DNA of 64,000 nucleotides from Chaunax sp. Z400 (Eukaryota; Chordata; Actinopteri; Lophiiformes; Chaunacidae): NCBI GenBank assembly GCA_037577475.1, contig CM075184.1, positions 31,083,094-31,147,093 of the forward strand, in the 5' to 3' direction. Position numbers and translations under genes: made by a program. Below are positions 34,511 to 45,905 of the stretch, piece after piece. Under the pieces are notes generated by a model. That model was not told the origin of the DNA and did no database searches. It saw only the letters and a program-made list of their open reading frames with translations. Within the stretch, counting starts at the first letter, position 1; each line of letters begins with the position of its first letter.

Positions 34511-34780
34511 ATTATTATTATTATTACTATTATTATTATAATTATTATTATTACTATTGTTACTATTATTATTACTATTATTATTATAATTATTATTATT
34601 ACTATTATTATTATTATTATTATTATTACTACTATTACTGTTATTACTATTATTACTATTATTATAATTATTATTATTACTATTATTACTATTATTATTA
34701 CTACTATTACTATTATTACTATTGTTATTGCTATTATTATTGCTATTAATATTATTGTTATAGCTGTTGTTGTTGTTGTT
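34511..34780. repeat. (ATT)n array with ACT/AAT variants
   Basis: 270 bp of ATT units with ordered ACT and ATAATT interruptions, ending in (TTG)6. Isoleucine/threonine or asparagine/serine-rich frames across it come from the repeat. Confidence 0.95.
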
Positions 34781-37700
34781 CCACATGAACACCACAGTGC
34801 CTTACCAGGCCTGTTTGTTATGCCGTTTTTTTTGCAGAGAACAAACTAAGCATTCTGTGATTAGCATTTTAATAAAGTGAATTCATTGTTTAACATGTTT
34901 CTAAATTGATGACTTTGTGTTATACAGAGGCAAATGGATGCTGAGATAGTTAGACTGCAATCCTCTCCAGTTAATGTAATGTTGGGCAAATCAAACCAAT
35001 ATTTATATTCAAAGTGTGGAGCTGCAAACGCCTCGATTGAGATGCTTTCTTAAGAAAGTTGCTGTTGGTGCATGTGTCCTGATTAGCACGGCACAAGTAC
35101 AAGAGTTTGGACACTTGATATGTGCAACCTAATTCTACTTGTCTTTTTTCCCTTTGGTTGTAGTTTATTAAATTTTTTCCTTAATGGTCTTGTAAAGGTG
35201 TGAATTCTTTTTGTTAAAGAACTTCAAGGTTATTCTTCCTAAAGTCATTAAATCGAAGCCTCTACCAAAACTGATTTCTGGCATTGAATCTCTTAGAAAT
35301 TAAACAGATGTCTCTTAAATAGTCATTTCTTTTTCCCATTCAGTGCAACAGCATCTCACAAATGTAGAGGTGCAACTGCTTTTGTGTATTTTTGCATTAC
35401 TGACACTATAGTGAGCATCATATAAAAACCAAAGACTGCATCTAAAAAGCCATTGTCACCCGAAAGCCGCTCAAAGCCACTTTGAATGTGTGTGTCAGTC
35501 CACTGGAGACATACAGTATAAATGAAAAAGCCGCTGATGAAAGTCCTGGGTTCCTAGCCAAGGTTGTGTTTTGTTAAAAACAAACCTGGGATAGAAAAAT
35601 GATTCTACTGGCCTGTAAAAATATGAGATGCTCTTTATAACTTTTTAATACAGCATCAGTTTATTCTCTTCACTTATAGCATGTCAGAATCCTGTAAGAA
35701 TGATGATTCTCTCACATGAATGACCTGATCTTACCCTCGGACGCTGCCTCCTCCAGAGCAGGTTAGCATGTCCACCTTTCAGGTTACCATAGTGACATGC
35801 CCCAGTTAAAAGTGAGCCAGCTTCCTGATGCTGTTAGGCTTTATGGTTGGAACCACTGGGTCAGCTGACATGATTATAGAGAAATAAGAATTGATAAGAA
35901 CAGCCAACAGGTGCTTGATTTCACCTCCACAGCTGACATTAGGGGGGGGGTAGAATTTAAAAATACTGCATTGCAGATTAGCCTGAACAGTCACAGTTAA
36001 AAAAGGTGACCGCAGTGGGATGGGCTGCACATGATTTGAGGACGACATAGTTAAATTGACCGGCGAAGCAAGGCTCGCCCCTCAAGGCCAGTGGGGATGA
36101 TGGAGGTTGTATTTCCTATGAGAGGCCACACTCTGTCATGTACTGTGTTGAGAAAACGTAAGAATGTGTCTCAAGGCCTCTCATATGTTGTAAATCTGAC
36201 AAGAGGTGGACTGTGCAGCCATCTGACCCCTTGGACCTCCTTGATGAGAGAGTGCTGTGCAGGGTTTGGTCTGGGGAATAGAGACACACACTGTATAAAG
36301 TTGATGTAGTGCGCTATAAGAAGAAGCCCAGTGTGAGGTCGTCTTACTTGTGCTGACATTAAGGCAACATAGAAGGAGGTGGGGGAAGCTCTGTGACATC
36401 TTGGCTGCAGTGTCCTTCGCCATTTTTTTTCAAGCTGACCGCACCATCTGTCACCAAAGAAAAAGCCTGTCCAGCTCAATGGCAGAAACACTGTTGCATG
36501 TCACCATCATGTCCGCTTTGTTTTTTGACTCCGTTTAACTTCACCCAGATGCTGTAGAATGAAATTTGCTCTTTTTGAACATTTTACTTTCTATAGATTT
36601 GTCAATGTGGAAATGTCAAAACGTGAAGAGGGACAAGCTCATTTACATGTCCCATGCCCTGGCAGTGTAACTATCCTTGGCTTGGACTTGACAGGGTCAG
36701 CCTGCTTTGACTTTGTCTTCTCTTGGGACGTCATTAAATTTCTGTTTCCAGCACCTGGACCTGTTTTAGGCTGATCACGTCCCTCCTATCTCCCTGAGCT
36801 AAAATGCGAATGTCCTCTTTCAATGCCCTAGCTCAGTTTTTTTTAAATATAAAGACAGGTCACTTTTTATTCAGCCATCTATGGAGATCAGGTCGTGCTG
36901 GATGACCAGACCTTTTCTAATCGTGGTGTTGTGCCACTTTAAGGACAGCTGCATTAAAAAAAAAAACTTCATGATGTCTTTTGTCTTTTCTACAAATCCA
37001 AACAGGCAAATATGACATGGCGAGAGTCTGGCATTCATCTCAACTAAAATTCTAGCTATGAAACAATATGTGCTTTTAACAAGACAGTAGCTGCACAATT
37101 GAGCAGATGTTCTACTTACAGAGATGATGAAAGAAAGTCCAAAGTGTGTCAAATCTCCACAACTCACAATTTTATTTCTAAGTTCCTGCTGAGTGCAACA
37201 TAATGATACACGGAGAAGTAATACATAAGCAGCCATTAGCACGCTGTAGCCTGTAGAGTGCATACATTTACTGCCAGAATGACAACTTACCGCTAACCCT
37301 TTGCTCTTCTCTGCTCCCATTCTCTCTCACCTGCTCAACCACACACTTGCTGCAGACACACATTAACTTCCCGAACTACACAACAAGAACACAATTGAAC
37401 GTTTCATGCTTTTCCCTCTCAGTGTGTGCTTGTTTATTGCAACAAAGAGACCAGCTTTGTCTGAGAAAAGGCTGCAGGCATCAGACAGAAGACTGCTGAG
37501 AGACACAGAAGAGTTTGTGCAATTCTAGATCAGGGCACAGACGACGAGACGACTTGCTCCAGTTCTCCCTGACCAATCAGACGTCTGCAGCGATTTAACT
37601 TCAACTCAACTCACTTACTGCAGACAGTAAAATGCAGTTAAGTGCTGATCCTTTATCCATAGAAGGAACAATACGTTCTTTATCAACGTCAATTGTTCCG

Positions 37701-38601
37701 TTGTATATATTTCACCAGACACAGTGAGGACAGCTCCTCTCTTGCAGCTACCCGGAGTTTCTTTAGCTCTTCAAAACAAGTCAAGATAAGATTTCCGGCT
37801 GGATTTTGTCTCCATTATTCTGACAAAAATGCTTCAGGGATACCTGGGTAATTGTTTTGGCTTATCTGCATCGGTGTTGTATCTGGAGTCATGTCCTGTG
37901 TTAAAACTGCAACTTCTGACCACAGATATGACACACACACACTATGGTGCTCTCTCGTTGTCAGATGCTCCAGTCTGCACTCACATTTGGCCTGTTTATG
38001 TACTGGAGCATTATAAAATGGGATTACCCCTCTGATCCTATCTCTCTCTGCAGATGTGCTCCTGTGTGACCCTGTGTGGATGCAGCATTGGACTCGAGGG
38101 CTGATGATTACTAAAGAAAAGGAATATTACCGTCTCTCTGTTCCATTGAGGCGCCGAGGTATTGCACCGGCCATTTGACGGGGTCCAATGAGTATGTGCT
38201 AATTAGAAAGCAGACAAGATGCAGCAGAGAAGGACACAGGTGAAGGAGACAGTCTGTGAGCACGTTCCTCACCGTGAAGGATAGCATATGACACAAGGAC
38301 AGAGCTGGTGACCCATCAATATCAGTGTCCTGACACAGCACGCTTTGCTTGGCACAGCTTTCATAGGACACACCTGGCTTCTGACCTGCTTTCATCTCAG
38401 CATATGGCAAAAAGAATGGCCGCTTCATTTCAGTTAGATTCTTTTTTCTTTTTTTTTCAACATGACCGATTCCTTTCGATTGCAGTGGTTTAGAAATAAT
38501 TAAAAAGTTTAGACTTTATTGACCAGGATAGTGTGACATCAGTAAACTCCATTTGACATTCTCATGCAAAGAAGACAGAACGACGACAGGCTCGCTCTCT
38601 T
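34781..38601. other. non-coding; one fold-back at 36117-36185
   Basis: TATGAGAGGCC at 36117-36127 is exactly inverted at 36175-36185 with 47 nt between; a short ACAC/GTGT helix could extend the stem after a bulge. The 149-codon frame at 36871-37320 (minus) starts with ATG but has no domain or splice support. Nothing else recognised. Confidence 0.4.
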
Positions 38602-39193
38602 AGGATGTCTTTACACTACAGGTCTTGATGCCCAATTCCAATTTGTTCCCTATATCCGCCTGCTTACATCTACTTTTAAAAGTGGCCCATAAACGACATC
38701 TGCATTTACATTGGTTAAAACTTGGTGGGGTTTGACCTGGAAATGTTTAGGCTGAAACGGAAGTAAAAGCAGTGCTATTTCCAATGGAAGCAGACGAGTG
38801 TGACATAGGGGCTAATTATCCAAGCTATCGCTTTCCGAGGCATTTTTAGAGGTGCGCAAAATATTGGTCGCATTTAAAGGCTTGAGGGATGGCTCTGTCT
38901 GTGTCCACCTATGTTAATGTCATTTGCCACCGTTGCATTTTCAACGACGTATGACTCACATTGACAGGGAATATCCCATCTGCCCGCTTAGAAGACAGAT
39001 GCAAATGCATATATAGGATTCATTTCAGATATATTTCCACATATGAATGAGGCTTGATTCCCATATGAGAATATCCGATTCCATGTGCTTCTGTCCTGCT
39101 CACACATTCATGATTCATATCCGATCTGTGCCACATGCATGGGAGCAAAATTTGGAATTGGGTCACTTGAACCATGCGGTGTAAAGACAGCCT
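38602..39193. mobile_element. 592-bp non-autonomous DNA transposon with terminal inverted repeats
   Basis: The left end (AGGATGTCTTTACAC, then CCCAATTCCAATTT) and the right end (AAATTTGGAATTGGG, then GTGTAAAGACAGCCT) are inverted copies over about 43 bp at roughly 75 percent identity. No long frame lies inside, so it is MITE-like. No clear target-site duplication remains. The superfamily is not determined; hAT is possible. Confidence 0.65.
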
Positions 39194-41468
39194 CAGCCCT
39201 ACATGACACTGCTCGGTTCTGTTGTTAGAATGAGAAAAAAGAGAGGAGTCGGATGTTTATTATCCACGAGGATCAGATCTGTCAAGATTAGAATGCATAT
39301 GGTGATTTCTTTTAATGAGTCTTGCTGCATTGAGTAATCACAGTCAGAGGGTCTCCACAGTCAACAATGGTGGAAAATGTAATTACTCTGAAAGTAATTA
39401 ATCATTTGAGCTTTGCTTGAAGGATGAGTTTGAAATGATGGAGGATGCCTGTCGGTGGTTGATGCCCTTGCCTTTTGAGTTTTCTTTCTCTTTTCTTTTT
39501 TTTTTCAAATTCTCAATAAAAAATAACACAATAAAATCATTATATTTAATTAGTTTAGCCATGATATTCATTTAGTGAAAATGTGATATCATAACAGCTG
39601 TGATCAGACAGGATCAGCTCCAGGTGCCACAGTCTAAAAGGCAGAGTTGGGCTTCCTGAAGGTTAAAGTGTTCCTGATCACATCCATTGTGGTGGCTTAG
39701 AGATGGCTGCAACCTTTGAGCTGCAATGTGGTCTTTTGTCCCTTAATATTTGGTCAGTTGGGAATCTGCAGTCCCACTGCAAAGAACTGCAGTGGGAGTT
39801 ACAGTATGACGGCCATCAGACCATGCTACAAAGGAATCATAATGGCTTCATGACATGAATATGTAATACAGCGACACTTGGAATATGAGTCTACAGTGAT
39901 GGTGTTGCAGTAATGAGGACTCAGGCTCTTATTTCTGCTGTATAAAATCTTCCTGATGCCACACTCATCCCTGACAGTACATTATTTTTGCCTTACTAAA
40001 AAGTACTGATTGATTGCTATTGTTTGGATCTTTTCTAATGGGTTTACATTGGATGCATGGGTGCTGGACAGAGGAGACATGCCCTCAACAACTTCTCTAC
40101 AACATGTAGTTGTCTGTCCAATAACTTATTTCTACATGAACGTAATTGAAAGTGTGTATTTAATAGAAAGCGACTCCACTGTTGAAATAACTCACTTTTT
40201 GAAGCTTTTGTTTATGCCCCTCTATGTGTCCACATCTGTGGTCTGAGCCAAGCAGGCACACATCACAACAACGTCCCCTTTGGGATGAAAGCAAGTGATG
40301 AAAGTGCTGGTGCTAGTTTGAAAAATAAAATAAAAGTATTTATATTTATATAAAAAAAATGCCACTAAGCTTAAAATCTGAATGGAATGATTTTCTTTAT
40401 TTCTCTAAAGAGCGAAGGAGAGGAAAAGAAGAGATCTGTTGCATCAGGGCATCCAGAGAGAAGATGATAATAGTAGACTGGTCCTATACCGCAGTATGGA
40501 AGTATATCTAACCCTTCCATCATAGGTTCCATCATTGTGTGCTCATTGAGCTTTAGTGATGATGGTGTAACTAACTATGGTCCTATCATAAAATACCTTC
40601 ATTTACAACAGAGTTTGCTTCAACAGTTTGTCCAATTGAAAGACCAAAGACGATATTCTATCTTATAATATTTCATATAAACTGAGCTGACACACTTTCA
40701 AATATAAATAAGTAGAGCAAAACCCTTTTTTTCCTCTCAGCTCATAGTTAAAGGTCAGGTAATAAACACAAACAGCTATCAAAATAGAGACAGTGGTTCC
40801 GCTTTTCCACTGCGATGTAATTAGTTTACAGTAGTGGCACATCTGACAAACAGCACAATAGAGAAAGAAACAATGACAGATATCAGGAATACATTACCAG
40901 GAGAATCAATAAGGTTGTTATGTATGTATGCAACGTTTCTTAACTCCTTTGTCCTTATTTTTTTCATAGACTAATTATTTCCCCCAACACTGTCCCCCTT
41001 GAGTTATAATGAGATCTACGCCCTTGACTGGATACATTAATATTACTGATTATCCCAGCATTCAGCAACCACTGATGAACTTTTGTTAGATCCTGCAGGC
41101 AGTTTATAGTGGGTGCCTATTTTATTTGATGTTGTTTGATGTGCAAATACTTTTTCCAACTTTCGGGACTCGGCTACATACTTTGCAGCCCAAATGAATT
41201 AAATGTTGCTGTGAATATTGTTGGGTTTGTTTGGTTTTTTGTCCTCACCATGTTTAATTCCAGAGATTTGCTTTGAAGATACTTTATTTGTCATATACAA
41301 CCATTACAACTATACAACGCATGGATCAAATAACCATAGTCAAACTTGTTTTCTGTATTCAATGTATCTCTGAGGAGCAGTGGGCACCAGGGGACCAACT
41401 CCAGCTCCAGGCCTGTGCCTCAGTCAAGACCACCGGCAGGAGAATTCACCTATATACATGTTTTGTTT
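39194..41468. other. non-coding, nothing recognised
   Basis: AT-rich unique sequence with T/A runs (39492-39505, 40350-40360). Confidence 0.45.
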
Positions 41469-41771
41469 TGTTTTTAGCGAAGGAAGCCAGATCACCTGGA
41501 TGGACCCCTTTATATGGATCCACTCCAAAATTTGAGTTTCTTCTTTGGCACATGCCCTACCCTTCCACCAAGTGTAATCCATCAAATTATGGTGTATAGA
41601 TAGAAATGGAGAAAAAAACCTTCATGCTGCATTGGTAAAAAAAAAAATTTTAAATCCTGCATCTGCCCTTTTATTGAGATCCACTCAAAAATTGTATCTG
41701 TTCCTCCTTTGCCACTTGCCTAGTGGTGAAAATAACCTCCTCTGTGGAAGTAAAAAAAATTTTTTAAAAAG
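41469..41771. mobile_element. two partial copies of an RTE-like 3'-end repeat
   Basis: Segment 1 (about 41475-41585) has GGATCCACTCCAAAATTTGA and CCTACCCTTCCACCAAGT. Segment 2 (about 41655-41760) has AGATCCACTCAAAAATTGTA and ends in AATAACCTCCTCTGTGGAAG. Both resemble the 3' region of a non-LTR repeat common in fish, in which a GATCTGCAC-AAAATT core leads to an ACAGACAAACAAAC tract and a CCTCC-GGAGG end. Clade (RTE) tentative. Confidence 0.5.
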
Positions 41772-42060
41772 AAGATAGAATAAAAAGAAAAAGAATAGAA
41801 GGAAAGGGGAAATGGGCTGCAAACAAATGTTTTGTTTAATTATTATCATGGAACATATACTGTACTGTAGTAGGTAATAGAAACTATATAAATTTGTTAA
41901 ATTACACTTACAAAGCCTAGTTCAACACAAAAGATCCAGATCATTGCCTGAATCACTACCTGCTCATAGATAAACACCATAAATATTTGACTTTTTACAT
42001 CAGAATTTACAGATTATTTCCTAAGAAAATAGGGGAAATGACAAAAAAAATGTAACAATG
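41772..42060. other. spacer between repeat copies
   Basis: A-rich sequence; possibly older parts of the flanking repeats. Nothing specific. Confidence 0.35.
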
Positions 42061-42256
42061 CTAAGGAAAGTCCCAAAAAAGTTATCTGGAACTGCCCTCA
42101 ATTCAGATCTGCACAAAACTTGATTGGGTACTTGCCTGACCCATGCCCCACCCCTCCACAACTTTCAGTGGACATCATTTCAGTAGTTTGTACATAATCC
42201 TGATAACAGACAAACAAGCAAACAAAGCAACAGACAGACATGGAGGAACACATATC
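42061..42256 (+). mobile_element. RTE-like 3'-end repeat fragment
   Basis: CAGATCTGCACAAAACTTGA, CCCCACCCCTCCACAACTTT and AGTAGTTTGTACATAATCCT lead into an ACAGACAAACAAGCAAAC tract. This is the clearest copy of the family in the window. Confidence 0.6.
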
Positions 42257-43600
42257 CTCCTTAAATCAACTAAGAAGAGGCAACATCTGTAACTGTAGAA
42301 ATACTTGGGACACAGCTGGGACGCATCACATACTGTAGGTGGGATGGAGCTGGGTTTTTGTAGCTCCCTACACAGACTTTGTAAGACGTGGTTGTGTTCT
42401 GTGTGTTTTTCATTTTAGGAGATTTAAAGTAGGAAATGACCTCCCTCTACCATCAAACTCCTGCTGGCTACATTTGCCTGTATTTTTCCACATTATCAGC
42501 TTCACAGGGTGCATTTGGACTTTTGCAAAGTAATAAAGCAGCTGCTTGTGTAGCATTTGGAATTGTTGGCTGATACTGAATAATGATAAACTAGATTGTT
42601 TCAACTACATGATCATGGTTACACAATGATTTGATTGATATTTCATTTTAACATGCAATATAAAAACACTCAAAATGTCATTCTGCTGTGATGCATTGCC
42701 TTTTGGGACAATGTTGTGTGTATTTTAATCATTTTAAATGTTTTAAAATCTATTGACAGCATTTAATTTGTGTGTGTGTAATGTAATTCTACTTTTTTGT
42801 CCCACTTTTTAAAAAGTAAGATGAAAAAGCAGGAGTCTAATAGTTCTGCTCACAACCTTCCTGCAGCCACAACTAGTTAAGTCTTGTAGTTAAATTGAAA
42901 ATGAGTATTTCAACAGTTGTGTTGTGTTGTGTTGTGTTGGACATTTATCATTGCTTTGTCCTTACAATAAATACTCCAGTCTCACAGACAGTAAGAGACT
43001 GGGCAGTGGCCCTGTGCTAAGGTTATTCACATTGAGTCTTGTGGGTAACTACAATCACACAATTCACTTTCTGTTTTGTGCTACTTTTTTTAAAGCTACA
43101 AATTGAATGAATATCACATTGAAGGTATCACTATGGAAACTGTACTTTCCCTATTTGCAAAACCCCTGGCATAAGGTGCTGCATGCCTCAGTAACCCAGC
43201 TCATATTGCCAGATCCCAGGTGTCTTATTGTTGTTTCTCGTAGCAGGAATATGAGCTTTTCATACACAGTGTAAACGTTGACATGCACCAATTTACGGGA
43301 AGACTATTACCCCCAAAATATATGTACTATCCTAAATATAGAATTCCAATTATACTCAAAGTGTCCATAAATGTGAAGGAGGTGATACATAATTGCTAAC
43401 AGAATACAGTAAATGTACATTTGGAGACACAGATTGCAGCTTACATATGCTTACAAACTTGATACACTTACCATATGTTGCATCGAGGGACATTTCAGCT
43501 TAACCATTTGCTAAATGTTTTTGGAGGCCCGGCTCTCCGAGAACATAAATTACGTTTACTGGATTCTACAAGTGAAACGGTGTTGAATTGATTAAACATG
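42257..43600. other. non-coding; short GTTGT array
   Basis: (GTTGT)n at about 42916-42939, five units. Otherwise nothing recognised. Confidence 0.45.
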
Positions 43601-43875
43601 CCCACACCAAGTAATCCCGTTTGTGTGTCCTCCTGTGATTATTGCCGTCGTGATTCTCAGAGCATTGAGGGGAATAAATGGAAAAGGAAAAGGGTGATTT
43701 TTGGAAGCTGCTCCACTTTAGGTGATCAAATTTACAGAGGAGATTAGTAACCTTCAGCGAGCTAACAAAAGGCTCTTAGAAAACGGCAGAAAGCAGACGC
43801 CTCGGCTACATTCACCCAGTTCAACCTCCCCAGACATACATTATATGCTTGAAAAGATTCATTAAATGCCAAATG
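43601..43875. other. candidate conserved non-coding block
   Basis: Balanced, repeat-free sequence (GTGATTATTGCCGTCGTGAT, GGTGATCAAATTTACAGAGG, TCATTAAATGCCAAATGAG). Suggested by composition only. Confidence 0.25.
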
Positions 43876-45105
43876 AGTTGTTTTTCAGATAGCATTAGCC
43901 CAGCTAAGAACATGTTTGTTTTGATATCACCTGTCTTTTTCTTTTCTTTTTTTTTTACACTACAAATATAAACAGTGCTGTCATCGCCACGCTCGCTTAA
44001 CTCGCTTCATGCTTTCTTTGTTTTTGCCGAGTACAGCCTTAGAAAATAAAAAAAATTTTAAAAATCTAATTTGCTGTGAGTCCTGTGTAACAGGTTCAAA
44101 CTGTACTTCATAAATAAAAGTGGAAGGTAACATTTGTTGTTGAAACAGAAACTAAGATTCACCTGCATCTTAATTAGATAAAGTTGTCTAATGGCACAAG
44201 CTTTATTTCATACACTTGAAGCAGGGCAAACACCCACATACGTTTTTCTTAACCAATTCATTGGCATATCAGCTGACACCACTCTAATACCAATGCTGGC
44301 TTAGTCACCATATTCATATACTTAGAATAAGAGTTTGGTTTTTGCATCTTCCAAAATAAAGAACCTTGAATAATGAATGACAGATTGGTCCTTTAACTGT
44401 TCAACCTTGCACTGGCATTGAAACGATTGAGTCATTATGTTTAGCATTCACTCTGCCTCTCTGCAGACCACTCCGTTCTGTAATTTGAGGACTAGAATGT
44501 GACTCATCTCATCTCATAATCTTTTAAGGCGCTCCAAATTACTTTACGAACAAGGTCAGCGCACATTCTGAAATAATAAGATTTTAATAATCATTTTAAT
44601 CCCCAAGCTGTTACACCACAAGATAAACGATGCTGCTTATTTATTTTTTATCGCCGTTGTTACAAATAAACATTTTTTTTGGTTTCCACTCTCCGTGCGG
44701 GGATTTAATGCTTCTACCTCCTCTCTGCTTCCCAAAGCCCATGTTGTTGAGCTGATCTTGGATCTGTTTGCCTGCAAGATTGCCACACATTAAACAGTGG
44801 AGACAATCTCAACTCTACCCCACAGTGCACTTGGGTCAGGTTCATTTAGGTGTGACCACAGGATTGGTCCCTCCGGGAGCAATTAGTTTTCACCAAAGGA
44901 TCTGGGATGGGGAAGCAGCAACATGTCAAACAATAGCTTCACCCCTCGTCAACTAAACGCCTGTTAGCCTCGGCTCCTGAGAGGGTGAACTGCCAGCGTT
45001 TTGTGTTTCAGCGTGATTTCTCCCCAGCTGCATACACTGTGGCTCAGAGAGATTTCAGACTCTGTTCAACACAACCTGCCTCGCTGTGTAATGTTATGAT
45101 GGGAG

Positions 45106-45108
<3 letters not shown>
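43876..45108. other. non-coding, nothing recognised
   Basis: AT-rich with T runs; 44860-45060 is GC-richer without a supported frame. Confidence 0.4.

Positions 45109-45179
<71 letters not shown>
45109..45179. repeat. (GT)n microsatellite
   Basis: About 35 perfect GT units. Confidence 0.97.
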
Positions 45180-45824
45180 CTGTCTAATTTAAAGTGGTAA
45201 AACAATTGTGTTGCAGTCCATTCACCCATAAACCACACATTTGTTAATCAGACTCTAAAATGTGCATCAGGCGTGTCACATCTATTTGCCAGCTCGTCTA
45301 CATCTAAAAAAAAAAAAAAACAAGGGATGCATAAAATGTTTTTCACAGATATCAATAATTGTCTGCTTCTCATGAGACAGAAGATGATTTCACACTTTTA
45401 TGAAGTAAATAACCTACTGGATAGTTTAGGCACACTTGAACTGTAACCAAAGATGGCTGATTTGATGCTCCTCAGCTCTAAGATATGTCCTGTGTGACAA
45501 AGTGGGTGAGATCTTTACTCACCGCTTGTCTCTCACCCGTTTATCTCTCATATTACACCACATTTTTGTAGTTGTCCATTTTGCTCTGATTTACCATTGC
45601 TAGAGTAACATTGCTTTTGTTTTTTGCATTTGTTAGCTGTTAGCATAATATTAAAGATCACATCAAACCATATGAGTGAGTTAAAGCAAACACACACTCC
45701 TATTAGTTAGTTTCAGTTAACTTAACTAAGTTGAAGGTTTGAATATAGTTCAGCTGATTTTTTTATTCATACTTACCATTGCTTGTTCTTATGTTCAGGC
45801 CTCCCATGCAGAAATATTCCACCT
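45180..45824. other. non-coding
   Basis: Contains an A15-type run near 45306-45320. No gene or element recognised. Confidence 0.45.
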
Positions 45825-45905
45825 CTTCTTCTTCTTCTTTGGGTTTATTGGTGTTTGGCAACTAGCTTATAAGTGCATTACTGCCACCTATTGGTAAATA
45901 AATAA
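45825..45905. mobile_element. end fragment of a dispersed fish repeat
   Basis: (TTC)n followed by TTTATTGGTGTTTGGCAAC and GTGCATTACTGCCACCTATT; I recognise this combination as a common teleost repeat end. The element class is not known to me. Confidence 0.4.

Noticed and set aside
34478..34849. Asparagine/serine- and isoleucine-rich frames
   Set aside because: Translations of the ATT array on both strands.
36871..37320. 149-codon minus-strand open frame with ATG
   Set aside because: About one frame of this length is expected by chance in 64 kb of AT-rich DNA; no domain, no splice support.
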